Shown in pieces: positions 34,870 through 45,640 of a stretch of 64,000 bases of DNA. Numbering within the stretch: position 1 is the first letter of the stretch; each line of letters opens with the position of its first letter. The position numbers and the translations under genes were made by a program. Below the pieces are notes generated by a model. The model saw only the letters and a program-made list of their open reading frames with translations, did no database searches and was not told the origin of the DNA. This DNA comes from Turnera subulata (taxonomy: Eukaryota; Streptophyta; Magnoliopsida; Malpighiales; Passifloraceae): NCBI GenBank assembly GCA_028386065.3, contig JAKUCV010007453.1, positions 63,607 to 127,606 on the forward strand. The letters are read 5' to 3'.

Positions 34870-37609
34870 TGTAACAGCCCGGGTAAAAATTTTGGATTTT
34901 TACCGGACTGTAAAAGTCTATTTACCGTGATTTACTGTTGAATTAATCTTGGGTAATTAATTCAAGGTAAATCGGGAGTCGTTTTTCGAATCCGAGTATT
35001 TTCCCGCGCTCGTGATTTTCCCGTGGATTTTTCGGAACTAAGTTGGTATTTTTCGGGTTTCGGAATTTCTCGGAAAATCACACCGGAAAATAACTAAGGA
35101 GGTATCTGTTATTTTCTGGTCCGGATCGGATTCGCCCGTAATGCAGACGAACTGCATTATTGTTAATCACATGTGGAATAGTAATTTTTTTATTATTTAA
35201 GGGAGAAGGCAGCCGGAAGAGGGGAAGAGCAGAAGAAAAAAAAAGAGAGAGGAAAAAAAGAGAGAAAAAGGAAAAGGACAGGAAAAAGGAAAAAAAAAAG
35301 AGGAAAAGAAAAAGAAAAATAAATAAATAAATAAATACAGAAAAAAAGAGAGAAAACAGTGAGAGAGGAAGAAGAAAAAAAAATAGAAAAAAAAAGAAAT
35401 GAAAAAAAAAGAAACAGAAAAAAAAAGAAAAGAAAAGAAAAGAAAAGAAAATAAGAAAAAGAAAAGAAGAAAATAGAAAAAAAACCGAGTGCACAGTAAC
35501 CGCCAACTTCTCCTCCCCGTTACTGTTCATGGCGAACGGTTCCCGGCCTCCTCTCGACGCACCGCCGCCACCAACCTCTGCGTCGTGCCGTCGCGAACTC
35601 GGAACCGTCGTCGCCTTCTCTTTCTGCCGCCTGACGAGCTGCAACGCGCCGATGACCCGGAGGAGGACCCGTGGATCCTGCCTCCTTCGCTTCTGCATCC
35701 GCCGCCGACGGCTTCACGCCGGTTTTCCGCCGCCCCTGCGCCGCTCGTGCTGCCCCGATGCCGTGGCCGAGCTCGCCTTCCCTTCCTCGAGCTCCTGTCG
35801 CGCCGCCATCGCCGAACCCGCTAGGTAAGTCGGGTTTAGCCCGTTTACGCGGCCGGGTCGCGCCTTCCTGGGTTGCGATCCGGATCTTTCTTTTTTTTAT
35901 TAAATATATATATATATATATAAATGCTTATATAATTAATTTCTGTTAATTAATTTCTGGAAAAAAATATATATTTTTATATTTCGGAAAATATGGTAAT
36001 TCTGTGTTATGGTTTATGGTTTTGGGATATATATATACTTTGTTAAATAATTAAGTTAAGTTTTGGGAAACTAATATTATTTGGAAAAAAATATATATAT
36101 ACCATGAACTTAATTTCTGGAAATTTATATGTAAATTATTTCGTTTGGAAATTATGATTATGGTACATGTATATGATTATATATTTGTAAAATTGAAGTT
36201 AATTATATTTTGTGTTGGAAAATTAAATTGTATATGTATTTAGAAAAGATAAATACTATATATATTTTCTGAAAATTATAAATAGGTTATTATTTTCTAG
36301 AGAAAAATTATAGTAATTATTATCTTGGAAATTATAGTTATTTTATGAAAAATATTTTAAAAGAGTTTTAATTAAAGTATGGTACCGAAGTAGTATTCGG
36401 ATATACGTTCGGATAAATATTTTCGGTAAATGGAAATAATAACGGATAAGAACCGGGATGGGTAATTTCGTAGGTTGGGCATCATAATACCGATTATGTG
36501 CATTTATGTGTATATATGGTTTTGTTGTATAGGTTTGGATATCGGGCAGTTTCCCGAGGAGCCGGCGTCGGACCGGTCATAGTTTCCGAAGTTGAGTAAT
36601 CGGCCAAGGTGAGGATGGATTTCCTTCAATATGTGCCTATATTACTCGGTAATTTGTTTTGTGGATTGTTGCACTGTTGAGTATTGCGTTTGCTGTGGTT
36701 GGTTCGGGATGTTTATCCCGTGGTCTTGATTGTTGTCGGGATGTTTATCCCAGTATTTGGTATTTTGGTATTTTTGGGATGTTTATCCCCGTGTCGACTT
36801 TCTGTGTCCTTTGGAATAAATATAATGGAATAATTAATGAATTGTGATGAGGATGTCGATCCTCGGTATTTTGGTTAGGGATGTCGATCCCTGTGACTTG
36901 GTTTTTAATGACGGTAATATAATTGTCACGTGGTAAGTAGAGGTACGACCGGATGGTTAGAGACTGTTTTGTGGTGGCCATGATCTGGGTTCGTGTGATA
37001 AGCATGTCTATGCTTGGGATGTCTATCCCGGTTTGTTATTTTTGGGATGTCTATCCCTGGGTTCTTTTTGATCTGGCACCAGGAACAGGTTGATAACCTG
37101 GTACGACCCTAGCTTATCCGTGACGGGGCCCGGAAAGATAAAATTGGATAATTGGATTTTTATTGAGTCTTTTCGACTTTGGGTCGAGTCTTTTGGTTTG
37201 ACTGTTGTTTTTGGACTTGAGTAATTTTTAGTGTCCATATTGATCGTCTTTCCATTGTCGTGAGCACTTCGGACTCACCCCTCACCTGCGGGCTTTCATC
37301 CCGTAGGATGAGTTGTTCATTGTACAGGTTGATGCATTCCAGACAGGCTGTGACGTTTCCCTTGGACGGGCTTGGATCCATAGTTTGCATGTGTCGCATA
37401 CAGTGTTAGTGAGTTTAAGTCTTCCGCTGTGCACTGTTGTTATATTTATTGAGCCAATGGGCCGGTATTGTTATTTACGATGTTTACTATTTTGGGCCGT
37501 TAGACCGAGATATTCTTTTATACACTGTATGCTGGGCCTTGATTGGCCGGGTCGTCACAGTTTCGGCCTGTATTTACTGTGTACGGTAAATTCGGGTCGG
37601 GGCGTTTCA
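34870..37609 (+). repeat. 3' LTR, 2740 bp
   Basis: It begins TGTAACAGCCCGGG and ends GGGGCGTTTCA. In order: a conserved 300-bp head, a purine-only tract (35200-35485), a GC-rich open stretch (35490-35830), an AT-rich part, a conserved block around GAGGAGCCGGCGTCG (36556), the palindrome array and a closing part to 37609. Confidence 0.9.
36705..37057 (+). repeat. Array of short palindromes with covarying stems, 3' LTR
   Basis: Copies: CGGGATGTTTATCCCG (36705), GGGATGTTTATCCC (36738 and 36776), GAGGATGTCGATCCTC (36849), AGGGATGTCGATCCCT (36877), AAGCATGTCTATGCTT (37000), GGGATGTCTATCCC (37016 and 37044). The spacing is irregular; the ATGTYKAT core is constant while outer stem bases change in complementary pairs. 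Confidence 0.9.
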
Positions 37610-37614
37610 TTAAT

Positions 37615-39722
37615 GCTTCTTGAAACTCTCCATCAAACGCTTTAATGCTTATACTATTTGGTTAAGGGGATAAATATGAAATAAGACACTCTAATGCTCC
37701 TTAAAACTCTCCATAAAACACTTTAATGCTTTAAATTTTAACCCGTCTTATAAAAGAAAACCGAGGGAGCATTCAGCTCATTGAATTGCGAATACTATGA
37801 TGCTCGGACAGCACTGTACCCTATTGACCAGTCTCTCCTATGAGGATTAAATCAGAAATGAAACAATGGACAACATGGACGCCACCACTACAGCCCCTTT
37901 TTTGGGGCAAAACAGTGTTACATGAAAACAATCACCATCCCCAACAAGCTAAGTACTTATGATAAAAAAAAAAAAAAAAAGCTAAGTACTTTTCTGGTCT
38001 ACAACCTGCGGCGTGGTCTCTATATACGCTTCCCCTGCTAAAGGAGATAAAAGGGAAAAAAACAAAAAAAGGAAGGGAAGGGGCCAGAGAACAAAATATG
38101 ACTGCAGTTCTACCTTTCAATTAAAAATTGTTACACTATATTTCTTACACAGTGAAGAGGGAGATATTATCAATACAAAATCAACATCTGCCTCCTCTCC
38201 TATAGTTTTCTTTATTTTTTTTTTATTTCCTACATTCAGATGCCACAAACTATCAAAATCTCAGCAAGTGAAATCAGGAATTCACCGACCCTACAGCTCT
38301 GTGAAATTCAGGTTAAATATGGACCCCTCAAACCTCTACGAAAATCTAATTGTTACAATGAGGGCAGGGCTGGAAACAATGCGAGGTTCCCCAATGAGAC
38401 TGAAAAGTACGCAAATCACCCAGCCTGCGAGTCCATATAAAAATACTGGGTAAGACATCAACATCAAGTGTTCACAAACAACCAAGTAAAAGCATAAGGC
38501 ACAGGAGCAAATCAGAATTTTGGAGGTGCTGACATTTGGACAACGTTCTCTTCGATTAACTGATATTAAATCCATTATAAGTCTCATTTCTAATCATGTG
38601 AAATCTTGCAGACAACTTGCCCCGCATGGATGACCTCAGAGACAAACTGGGGAGTTATCTGGCAGACATGAGACTTAGATCGGTGCTTTGGAAGGCTTGC
38701 CAGACAACTAAAATTTTTCAGCCTAAGCAGGACATTTTCTGTTTCTGGTTTCTCTAATTTTTACTTATATGTTTGCAATATGACATGTTCATGATTTCAA
38801 TGAAAAGAAACAAATTAGATAAGATAAGACATCAAATTGAATGGAAATAACCTATTATTAAAAGAAAAGTATAAAAAATACTTCGCAAATAGATGTGTTA
38901 ACGCTCAAGCACAGTACTAGCTATAATTGTTAATGCAAGAAACATGAATCAGGCATACAGTAACCCGAATAAGTCAATTCATCCAAACCTGGCAATTGAC
39001 CAAATATGACATCAGGGCTCGCTACAAATTACCAACTGCCTCATATTCTTCTAAATTTTCCTTACTACCCTAACCTTAGCACCTCGTTATGGTAGGACTA
39101 GGACCAAAAATGATTCATACAAAACCAGTATCATCAAACACTAATAACAACAATCTCTGCCAGAAAGACCAAAAGACAGAAACTACTCTTAACAAATTCA
39201 TTAAATTCAAAACCAGATCCGCAACTTTAATCTGCTCATACTGTTATACATGTTGAGTTTTGAATTGAAATGGGATATATACATACAGTTGGTAGTGTTC
39301 AGCATGTCAATAAAAATACTAGCACAATGGATAAATAATCGCAATCTCATGAAGATGGAAAAAAAAAAAAACCAATAAGCTTATTCACAGGCAGAGAAGC
39401 AAAATTTCCCACAGAGAGCCAAGATCAGTAAGTTTTTTGTAGAGGAAATATAGAGACCCAAGGTGTCATCGATTCAACAGTAGGTTATTGTGAAAATTTT
39501 CATTTTGTTCAATTCACCATGATGATAAAAATATGCTAAAAAGCACTTACTGTCTGAAACTCGTTCATGCTACATGCTGGAGATGCACGATGACGATATT
39601 TAAGCTGCTTGAAACAGCCGACGCCAGGAGGAAGGCATGACTCAATTAACCTGATCATCCAATCCTGAACCCAGTTCAATAAGTCCAGGATAGCAGTTTT
39701 CAAAAGTATAGCATCATTTCTT
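37615..39722. other. Intergenic DNA and 3' flank of the PPR gene
   Basis: A partly duplicated motif (TAATGCTYCTTRAAACTCTCC, 37612 and 37692) spans the insertion site of the LTR element. The rest up to 39722 has no convincing coding similarity. The part just before 39723 may be the 3' untranslated region of the PPR gene, which is read from right to left. Confidence 0.4.
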
Positions 39723-41366
39723 TCAAGCAGCTGCCGGTATCTCAGCATTCATCATCAAAGGAATCGTTTTCCCAAAAGATGGCAAATCCAAGTTAGGATC
39801 CTTTGATGCCATTTGCACAATGCGAGAGGCTTCACTGGGCATCCCTGCCTTCAGAAGGCAAATAATCAAGGAACTAACAGTTATGTTGTCTGGGGCACAA
39901 CCAATTGCTAACATCTTATGAAAAATATTGATTGCTTCATGCATCCTTCCTTTCATACAATGCCCAATAATAAGAATGGTAAACGTGATCTTATCAGGGC
40001 TGCATCTCATCTCCTCCATCTCATTTAAAATGGCATTTGCCTCATCCACATTTCCAGCCTTGCAAAACCCATCAATCACAGGGTTGTACATGAATGGTTT
40101 TGGAGAAATTCGTCTATGCTTCAGATGCTTCAAAAAGTCACGAGCCTTCTGAATTTTATTTTCCTTGCACAGAGCATTAATAAGGATCGAATAAGTATAA
40201 ACATTTGGCGATACATTTCTCACTTTCATCACATCCCAAAACTTCAAGGCTAGGTTCACCTTCCCAGTTCGACAATAGCCATCAATCAAGGAAGAGAAAG
40301 TAACCACATCAGGTTGGCAACCAAAAGAAACCATCTTTCCAAACACTGCTTCAGCACCACCTATATTGCCAATCTTTCCAAACCCATCAATAAGAACATT
40401 AAAAGTCACTACGCTAGGGTCAATCCCAGACCTAGTCATCTCCGCAAACAGAAATGAAGCCTTGTCCATCTTACCCAATTTGCAAAACCCTGAGATAACA
40501 GAGGTATAAGTCACGACATCAGGAGAACGACCGGTTCTGGGCTCTACTTCCTGCAATAAATGATACCCTCTCTCTACTTCATTGATCCTACAAAATCCGC
40601 TTATTAAAGTATTATATGTAACAACATCGGGCACACAACCAAACTTATCCATATCGTTCAAAAATTCAAAACCTCTATCAACTTCCCCAGCTCTGCAAAG
40701 ACCCTGAATGAGAATATTGAAGGTCCAGGTATCAGGAGGGGACTGCAATGCTAAGTGTTCATTAAACAAGCAAACAGCTTCGATCACCTGATTCTCTTTA
40801 ACCAACCAACTCAACAGACCATTATACAGAAATGAAGTAATCCGAACCTCCTTCCCCCTTGCCTCAGCAAGCAATTTCTTGACAATATCAATCTTACCTG
40901 CTTTCCCGAACGACAAGACCAAAAATCCTAAAAGCAACCCATCAGGCAAATGCCCATCACTCCTCAGGGATTGCAACACCAACCTCGCCAAATCATGGAG
41001 GCCAATTTGACATAAAGACCTAACAACCCAATCGTAAGTCTGGTAACAATGACACACGTCTAAATTCAATCTGCTAAACTCCAAAAACTTCACACCCAAA
41101 TTCGGGTCAGGAATCCTTCTAATCACCTCAAATGCAACTAAAGGACTCAACTTTCCAGACAAATAAGAACCCAAACAGTGTTGATCGACAACAAAAAGAG
41201 TAGTGACGATTTTAACAAACCAAGCCTCGTGGCGGTCCTGAAGCGAGACTGCCTCTTTATCAGGGAAGCGGCGAGATCCTCCGTGAGAGTGAGAGTGAAA
41301 ACAAGCCATGGCGAATCTGGAGGCTCGAACCCTGAAAGATCGGGTGGTTAGAGATAGAAGGGTCAT
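39723..41366 (-). CDS. Pentatricopeptide repeat (PPR) protein, P class, organelle-targeted
   Basis: This intronless gene encodes 547 residues from Met at 41366. An in-frame Met 30 codons upstream (41456) precedes an acidic, non-targeting-like stretch, so the inner start, followed by MTLLSLTTRSFRVRASRF (Arg/Ser-rich, no acids), is preferred as an organelle presequence. At least nine clear 35-residue PPR motifs are visible, for example TFNILIQGLCRAGEVDRG, VTYNTLISGFCRINEVER, VTFNVLIDGFGKIGNIGG and ITFTILIIGHCMKGRMHE, with two or three degenerate ones before them. Classic -PDVVT- motif ends and no E/DYW tail place it in the P class. These proteins bind single-stranded organellar RNA and affect its stability, splicing or translation. 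It resembles At2g06000-type proteins from memory. No defects are visible. Confidence 0.9.
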   Translation of the reverse strand: MTLLSLTTRSFRVRASRFAMACFHSHSHGGSRRFPDKEAVSLQDRHEAWFVKIVTTLFVVDQHCLGSYLSGKLSPLVAFEVIRRIPDPNLGVKFLEFSRLNLDVCHCYQTYDWVVRSLCQIGLHDLARLVLQSLRSDGHLPDGLLLGFLVLSFGKAGKIDIVKKLLAEARGKEVRITSFLYNGLLSWLVKENQVIEAVCLFNEHLALQSPPDTWTFNILIQGLCRAGEVDRGFEFLNDMDKFGCVPDVVTYNTLISGFCRINEVERGYHLLQEVEPRTGRSPDVVTYTSVISGFCKLGKMDKASFLFAEMTRSGIDPSVVTFNVLIDGFGKIGNIGGAEAVFGKMVSFGCQPDVVTFSSLIDGYCRTGKVNLALKFWDVMKVRNVSPNVYTYSILINALCKENKIQKARDFLKHLKHRRISPKPFMYNPVIDGFCKAGNVDEANAILNEMEEMRCSPDKITFTILIIGHCMKGRMHEAINIFHKMLAIGCAPDNITVSSLIICLLKAGMPSEASRIVQMASKDPNLDLPSFGKTIPLMMNAEIPAAA

Positions 41367-41456
41367 CTCCAACCCCACGCCATCCCTCAACTCTGCTGAA
41401 AGGACACAGTTTTCGAGATGATGGCCAGATTTAGCGTTAAAATCTCTACTCTTCAT

Positions 41457-42549
41457 GGAGACAGCGATAAACCCAGTAAGAGTACCATAGTAGGCGATAA
41501 CCCAGATAAGCTAATAGACCAAAAAATGAATCTGGACCATTAAAGAAATAAACTTAAGGGATTTCAAATGCACTTTGGGGTGGGTTTCAGGTCAACAGAT
41601 TGGGAAGCGGAGATTAAGGGGAGCACAAACGTAGCGATTCCGGGGACGGGGATGAGAGTATAAGTTGGCACATTTTGGGGGTAATAATATGCGCGATGGT
41701 GGCAGAGGGGCTGGTTTTGGATGAAAGAGAACAAGGGAGTGATGATTGCCTAGTAGGCTGGGGGGAGTGGCTGGGGGTTAGGGTTTTTCCAGTGTTGTTT
41801 CGGTTTGGACTTGGTGTCACTGGCTCGTCAAGTTAGCCTCACCAGTTGCAGAGAAACTGGGCGATGCGTGTTTTTTTTTATTTTTTTTGATATTAACGAC
41901 ACACATATTTTGGGCCAACAATGCAATTCTATTTGGACCTATAAGCCCATCATATCACCTAGGATAGGACTAATAAATGTCTGGTCTACTACTGTCAAAG
42001 AACAATTGTCTGGTCTACCTGAATGGATGTTTCATTTGGATGCCCATGCCAATACTGATCATCACCATTGCTTAAAGAACTATGTGTTTTATTTGTACAT
42101 GATATGTATGTATTTTATCTTGTACTTTGTTTCCATATAATTTTTCTTACGATCAAAATTGTTTTTTACTTGTTTTCAAAGTGATTTTAACATCAAACTA
42201 GTGTGGGGTTAGTCCAAGCTGTAAGCAATTTGATTCAGCCTGGATTAGAATTTACTGTTGGCAAAAGAGAAAAAAAAAAAATGAAGAAAAGAATACATGG
42301 TCACAAACAAGCATGATTCTTAAGAAATACAAAAAGAAACTATCATAGCTTTGTAGTATTGTGATAATGGCGTATGCTTTTCATTTGTCAAAAAGAAAGA
42401 AATGCAATACTTGGTGGCAATCCAATTTTTGGGAGACGAAGCTCGTCCTTGACATCAAGCGTATACTTCTCAGCATCAGCATTTTATGTTTCCATATTTT
42501 CTTGCAGCTAAGAAGAAACATCCCTAGTGATGAAGATACCGACGCCTTC
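41457..42549. other. 5' flank of the PPR gene and intergenic DNA
   Basis: The first 350 bases are probably the leader and promoter of the PPR gene on the minus strand. I see nothing recognisable from 41810 to 42549. Confidence 0.4.
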
Positions 42550-42810
42550 CTATCGAGGATCCAACATTGTCATGGTTACTTCGATTGGGGAAGCACATTT
42601 ATGGTTGCACGATGAAGACCCTATTTCATGAGGTGAGTTCCTTTCAATGAAGAAACCGGGCTCCTTTGGATGAGGTAACGAACTCTCACCACGCAACATA
42701 TTACAACCACAGCTGGCATGCTTGGCCTATCTTCAGGTAGTTTCTGCACGCATAGAAGACCTATATGAATACGCCTTAGTATCTCAGATACCTCACAAGA
42801 TTTCATGTTC
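42550..42810 (-). pseudogene. S-locus-type receptor kinase (G-lectin RLK) C-terminal relic
   Basis: On the minus strand the frame reads EILRRIHIGLLCVQKLPEDR and PSMPAVV, the last kinase subdomain of S-receptor-like kinases. After a frameshift it reads MLRGESSLPHPKEPGFF, IERNSPH and finally EVTMTMLDPR with a stop at 42552-42550, the characteristic C-terminus of this family. The catalytic kinase core and the extracellular lectin and S-locus domains are missing. It is an exon-sized fragment. Confidence 0.8.
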
Positions 42811-42934
42811 CTGACGACATATCACTCCAGGATTCCATGACGTTACAGACTTGATGACTTCAATCTTGTGGTTAACGGATTAGATACATGTCTTTCCAAC
42901 AAGCTATGGTTCCAACTTTGAATTTTTTGGATAG

Positions 42935-43062
42935 GCAAGCTTATGCGTTAATGTAGCCTGATAGACAAGCTCCTTCAATCCTTCTCGCCAAAGCTTCTGC
43001 CGCAATAATGAATAGATAAGGTGACAATGGATCATCTTGTCTCATCCCCTCCTCCTTGGTAT
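42935..43062 (-). pseudogene. LINE reverse transcriptase fragment
   Basis: Minus-strand GMRQDDPLSPYLFIIAAEAL and ARRIEGACLSGYINA match the region just before the catalytic motif of plant L1 reverse transcriptases. Only this small piece is present. Confidence 0.75.
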
Positions 43063-43257
43063 GAAGTACTCCGATGGTGAACCATTAATAAAAATTGCAA
43101 ACTTCAACGTAGTTATACAACATAGTTTGGAGGGATAAAGCTCACAAAATTGCTAAATCTTTTCCATATTTACCTGGAGAAGATTTTGTTAAATGAAAAA
43201 TATCTTTCCATATATATTTCGATTGAAGCATATCCTACAATTTAGCATGATTTTTCT

Positions 43258-43620
43258 TTTTTTTTTTGTCTCAAAAGTAGATAGCTTCATTACTTAAGGA
43301 TGAATATCCTGGTACAATAGTTGACAAATGCATGAGGGGGAACATACACCCAATGGGGAGGACACTCCCTGCGCCTCGGAGCCTTTGCAAACCAATCTGC
43401 CACTTTGTTGGTTGATTTAGGAACTTTACAAATTTGAAACTGAAAAGTAGAAATACAGTTTTTGATGTAGATTTAATACAAATAGGTGGTTGCCCGAACA
43501 TAGCGTTTTGTTACCACTGAAGAATCGGTCTCGATGACGTCTTGCGAGAAGCCTCTAGCGCTTGCTAGGAGGACCGATACCCTTACCACAAGTGCCTTCC
43601 TTATATAAATATACTCATAA
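43258..43620 (-). mobile_element. 3' end of a minus-strand LINE with poly(A)
   Basis: The minus strand encodes RGFSQDVIETDSSVV and, after frameshifts, VPKSTNKVADWFAKAPRR, the end of a LINE RNase H domain. A tail of A residues follows (T run at 43258-43268 on the plus strand). With the RT piece at 42935 lying beyond this tail, two separate LINE relics are present here. Confidence 0.7.
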
Positions 43621-43767
43621 TTCCCACGATCTTAAATATATACAGAAACGGTGAAACAAACCATATATGACAACAAATCCTGCTTTCATTCAAATTACGA
43701 AAAGGCTGAATCAGTGAAAAATTTTCCACACCAAATTAGGAAAAAATTCTATAGGTGGCTGGCTGCA

Positions 43768-43774
43768 TATAAAT
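43768..43774 (+). promoter_or_regulatory. TATA box of the SPH gene
   Basis: GCATATAAATTC lies 66-72 bases upstream of the start codon at 43840. Confidence 0.6.
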
Positions 43775-43839
43775 TCTAGAGAAGACCGGTCCCTCCAACT
43801 CCAAAACTACTTGTATTCCCTCCACTGATACAAGCAAAC

Positions 43840-44253
43840 ATGAATTTCTTCACCGGTTATCGCTTGCTACTGTCATTGTTGGCATTGTCATTGTTGTTGT
43901 TCACAACTACGTGCAGTGCCAAGCTGCTCAGAGTTACAATGTTCAATGGACGGTTGCGGACAGCAGCTATGACCGTCCATTGTAAATCCAAAATCAATGA
44001 TCTAGGCCCTCGGAAGCTGAAACCCGCTGAGGAGTTTCAGTTTGAAGCTGAGGCATCCACACTCTATTCCTGTGAGTTTTGGTTGAATGAAGAAGAATCT
44101 CACTTGTTCGATATTTACAAGCCGTCAAGGGACAAGTGCGCCACACTTGGTTGCAACGACAATTATTTCTTTTGGGTCTTAAAACAAGACGGTCCTTGTT
44201 TCATGAAATGGGTTAATCGCGATTATCAGCAGATCTGTTATCCATGGAATTGA
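43840..44253 (+). CDS. S-protein homologue (SPH / self-incompatibility S1 family)
   Basis: A single-exon gene for 137 residues. Residues 1-27 are a signal peptide (LLLSLLALSLLLFTTTCSA). The family pattern follows: VTMFNGRLRTAAMTVHCKSK, NDLGPRKLKPAEEFQFEAE, TLYSCEFWLNEE, FDIYKPSRDKC and GPCFMKWVNRDY..CYPW, with conserved cysteines in VHC, YSC and the C-terminal part. SPH proteins are small secreted beta-sandwich proteins. In Papaver the related PrsS is the stigmatic self-incompatibility determinant, while most homologues have unknown roles, often in flowers or defence. The frame is intact and a TATA box is well placed, so it is probably functional. Confidence 0.85.
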   Translation: MNFFTGYRLLLSLLALSLLLFTTTCSAKLLRVTMFNGRLRTAAMTVHCKSKINDLGPRKLKPAEEFQFEAEASTLYSCEFWLNEEESHLFDIYKPSRDKCATLGCNDNYFFWVLKQDGPCFMKWVNRDYQQICYPWN

Positions 44254-45100
44254 AATATCTCCATGTCTTGATTTTCTTCTATGATAAAGGCTAGAAGAAT
44301 ATCAGAGGATTGAACATTTTGAGTTCTGGGTCCTATTCGTTGCCACAGAATTTCTCTTCTTTGCTTATTTTCAGTCAGATACAAATACACCCAAGAATCA
44401 ACGTAAAGCACGATATGCCCAATGTTGTTATTTCCAAACAAAATGTTTGGATTTAGATCGCAGACCAATCTTTGTTAACAGGCAAGCAAAGATCTGTTCA
44501 AACAAAATTACAGCACAAGCTGCCCTGGAGCTGTGAACCAGAAGCATCTGGTAGGAGTAATGCAACACAAAAAGTAATGGTTCTTATTTTCAGTTTTCTT
44601 TTTGACTGAAAAGGATTACTATTAGTGCTTAACTGTTGTATTTACAAAAGATGTCATTAAGACATACACACTCCAAGCGGTAGAATAAGGTCCTTTCTCG
44701 GGTACATTTTTTTTAAAACCTCCTCATCAATGGATCTAACTCAAGTTACAATTCTTCAAGTTAGCATCAAAAAACAAATCGTCAAGTACAATTTTTTTTT
44801 TTCTTTTTGGTATATCGAATGTTATTAAAGTCGGTTGGGTTCCGGTTTGTAGGCATCACAGATCCGCATCTCTTTAATCTATTCAATGAGATCTTCACAA
44901 ACTGGTTAGGAAATCAATCTTTTTTTTTTCACATAAATGTGCTAACTTTAAATACGGTAGATATACAACGAAATCTTATCAATACATATTAGGACATTTT
45001 GTGCGGAAACTACTTTAAAAATTATGTACTCCATAATAATATAATTTTAAAAGAATGAGATTATATGTGTGATTGAAGTAAGTCATAAAGTTTGAAAATA
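44254..45100. other. 3' flank of SPH gene and AT-rich intergenic DNA
   Basis: No gene or element edges are recognised before the Gypsy remnant at about 45100. Confidence 0.4.
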
Positions 45101-45640
45101 AATTCAAAACATAAAATTACTCCATATTACTTCCATTAGACAATAAGAAAAAATAAGCACGTTTCCAGGAAAATTCGAAGCAGAAGCTAGGGACAGGAAA
45201 ATTTGAAAGGAGACCGCAGATCTCCGATCGTTTGATCCCTTTCCGACCTTCCACCCCATTGGAGTCGATCGCCTTTTCGCACTCATCACAATAAAGCTTC
45301 GGCTTCTTGTTCGAGCCCACCTGACGGCGCCACTGATATTGCTATCAATAATCTAGGGTATTTCCCTTGTGGTTCCTATATCTTCCCTCTTATAAGTAAG
45401 TGCCTCCTCTATTTATATCCCATTTATCCTAACTCTAATAAGGGTTTATGTTTTCCCATACAATTTCCATCCAAGGGTGCCCGAGTACCCATTTGGCCTG
45501 TGCCCTCCAGCTGTCTGCACGTGTGGGCTTCCCGGCTACTCAAAGGTCCCTTTGGCTCAATATCCCTATTTGACCTCCATGGCCCATTTATTCTAGAGTT
45601 GACCCTTTGACCTATCGCACCACTTATCTGTGGTGTGAAG
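45100..45640 (-). mobile_element. Orphan Gypsy-type 5' LTR plus primer binding site, minus strand
   Basis: On the minus strand a sequence with a TATA box (GGATATAAATAG, about 45408-45420) runs to an LTR-like end (..CAATATCA). One base later comes TGGCGCCGTCAGGTGG (45317-45332), the primer binding site form seen in Athila/Tat Gypsy elements. Some 200 bases of leader follow. The upstream LTR edge is not clear (near 45640) and I found no second LTR, so this is a truncated remnant. Confidence 0.65.

Larger units (their letters stand above)
30133..37609 (+). mobile_element. Large non-autonomous LTR retrotransposon with antisense ORFs
   Basis: Long terminal repeats start TGTAACAG(T/C)CCGGG at 30133 and 34870; the second ends GGGGCGTTTCA at 37609. 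The element is bounded by TTAAT on both sides (30128-30132 and 37610-37614). The 3' LTR is preceded by TTTCGGGGACGAAATTC and a purine tract AAGGTGGGTAGTC, a signature I know from Del/Tekay-type Gypsy chromoviruses. LTR length is 2740 bp; the left LTR reaches into the assembly gap. The internal region is only about 1.8 kb, with no gag or pol, and instead holds two ORFs on the minus strand, each with a TATA box. It must be mobilised in trans. Confidence 0.85.

Noticed and set aside
38013..38453. 146-residue plus-strand protein near 38 kb
   Set aside because: Biased composition, no domain, no promoter or splice context; likely chance or untranslated sequence.
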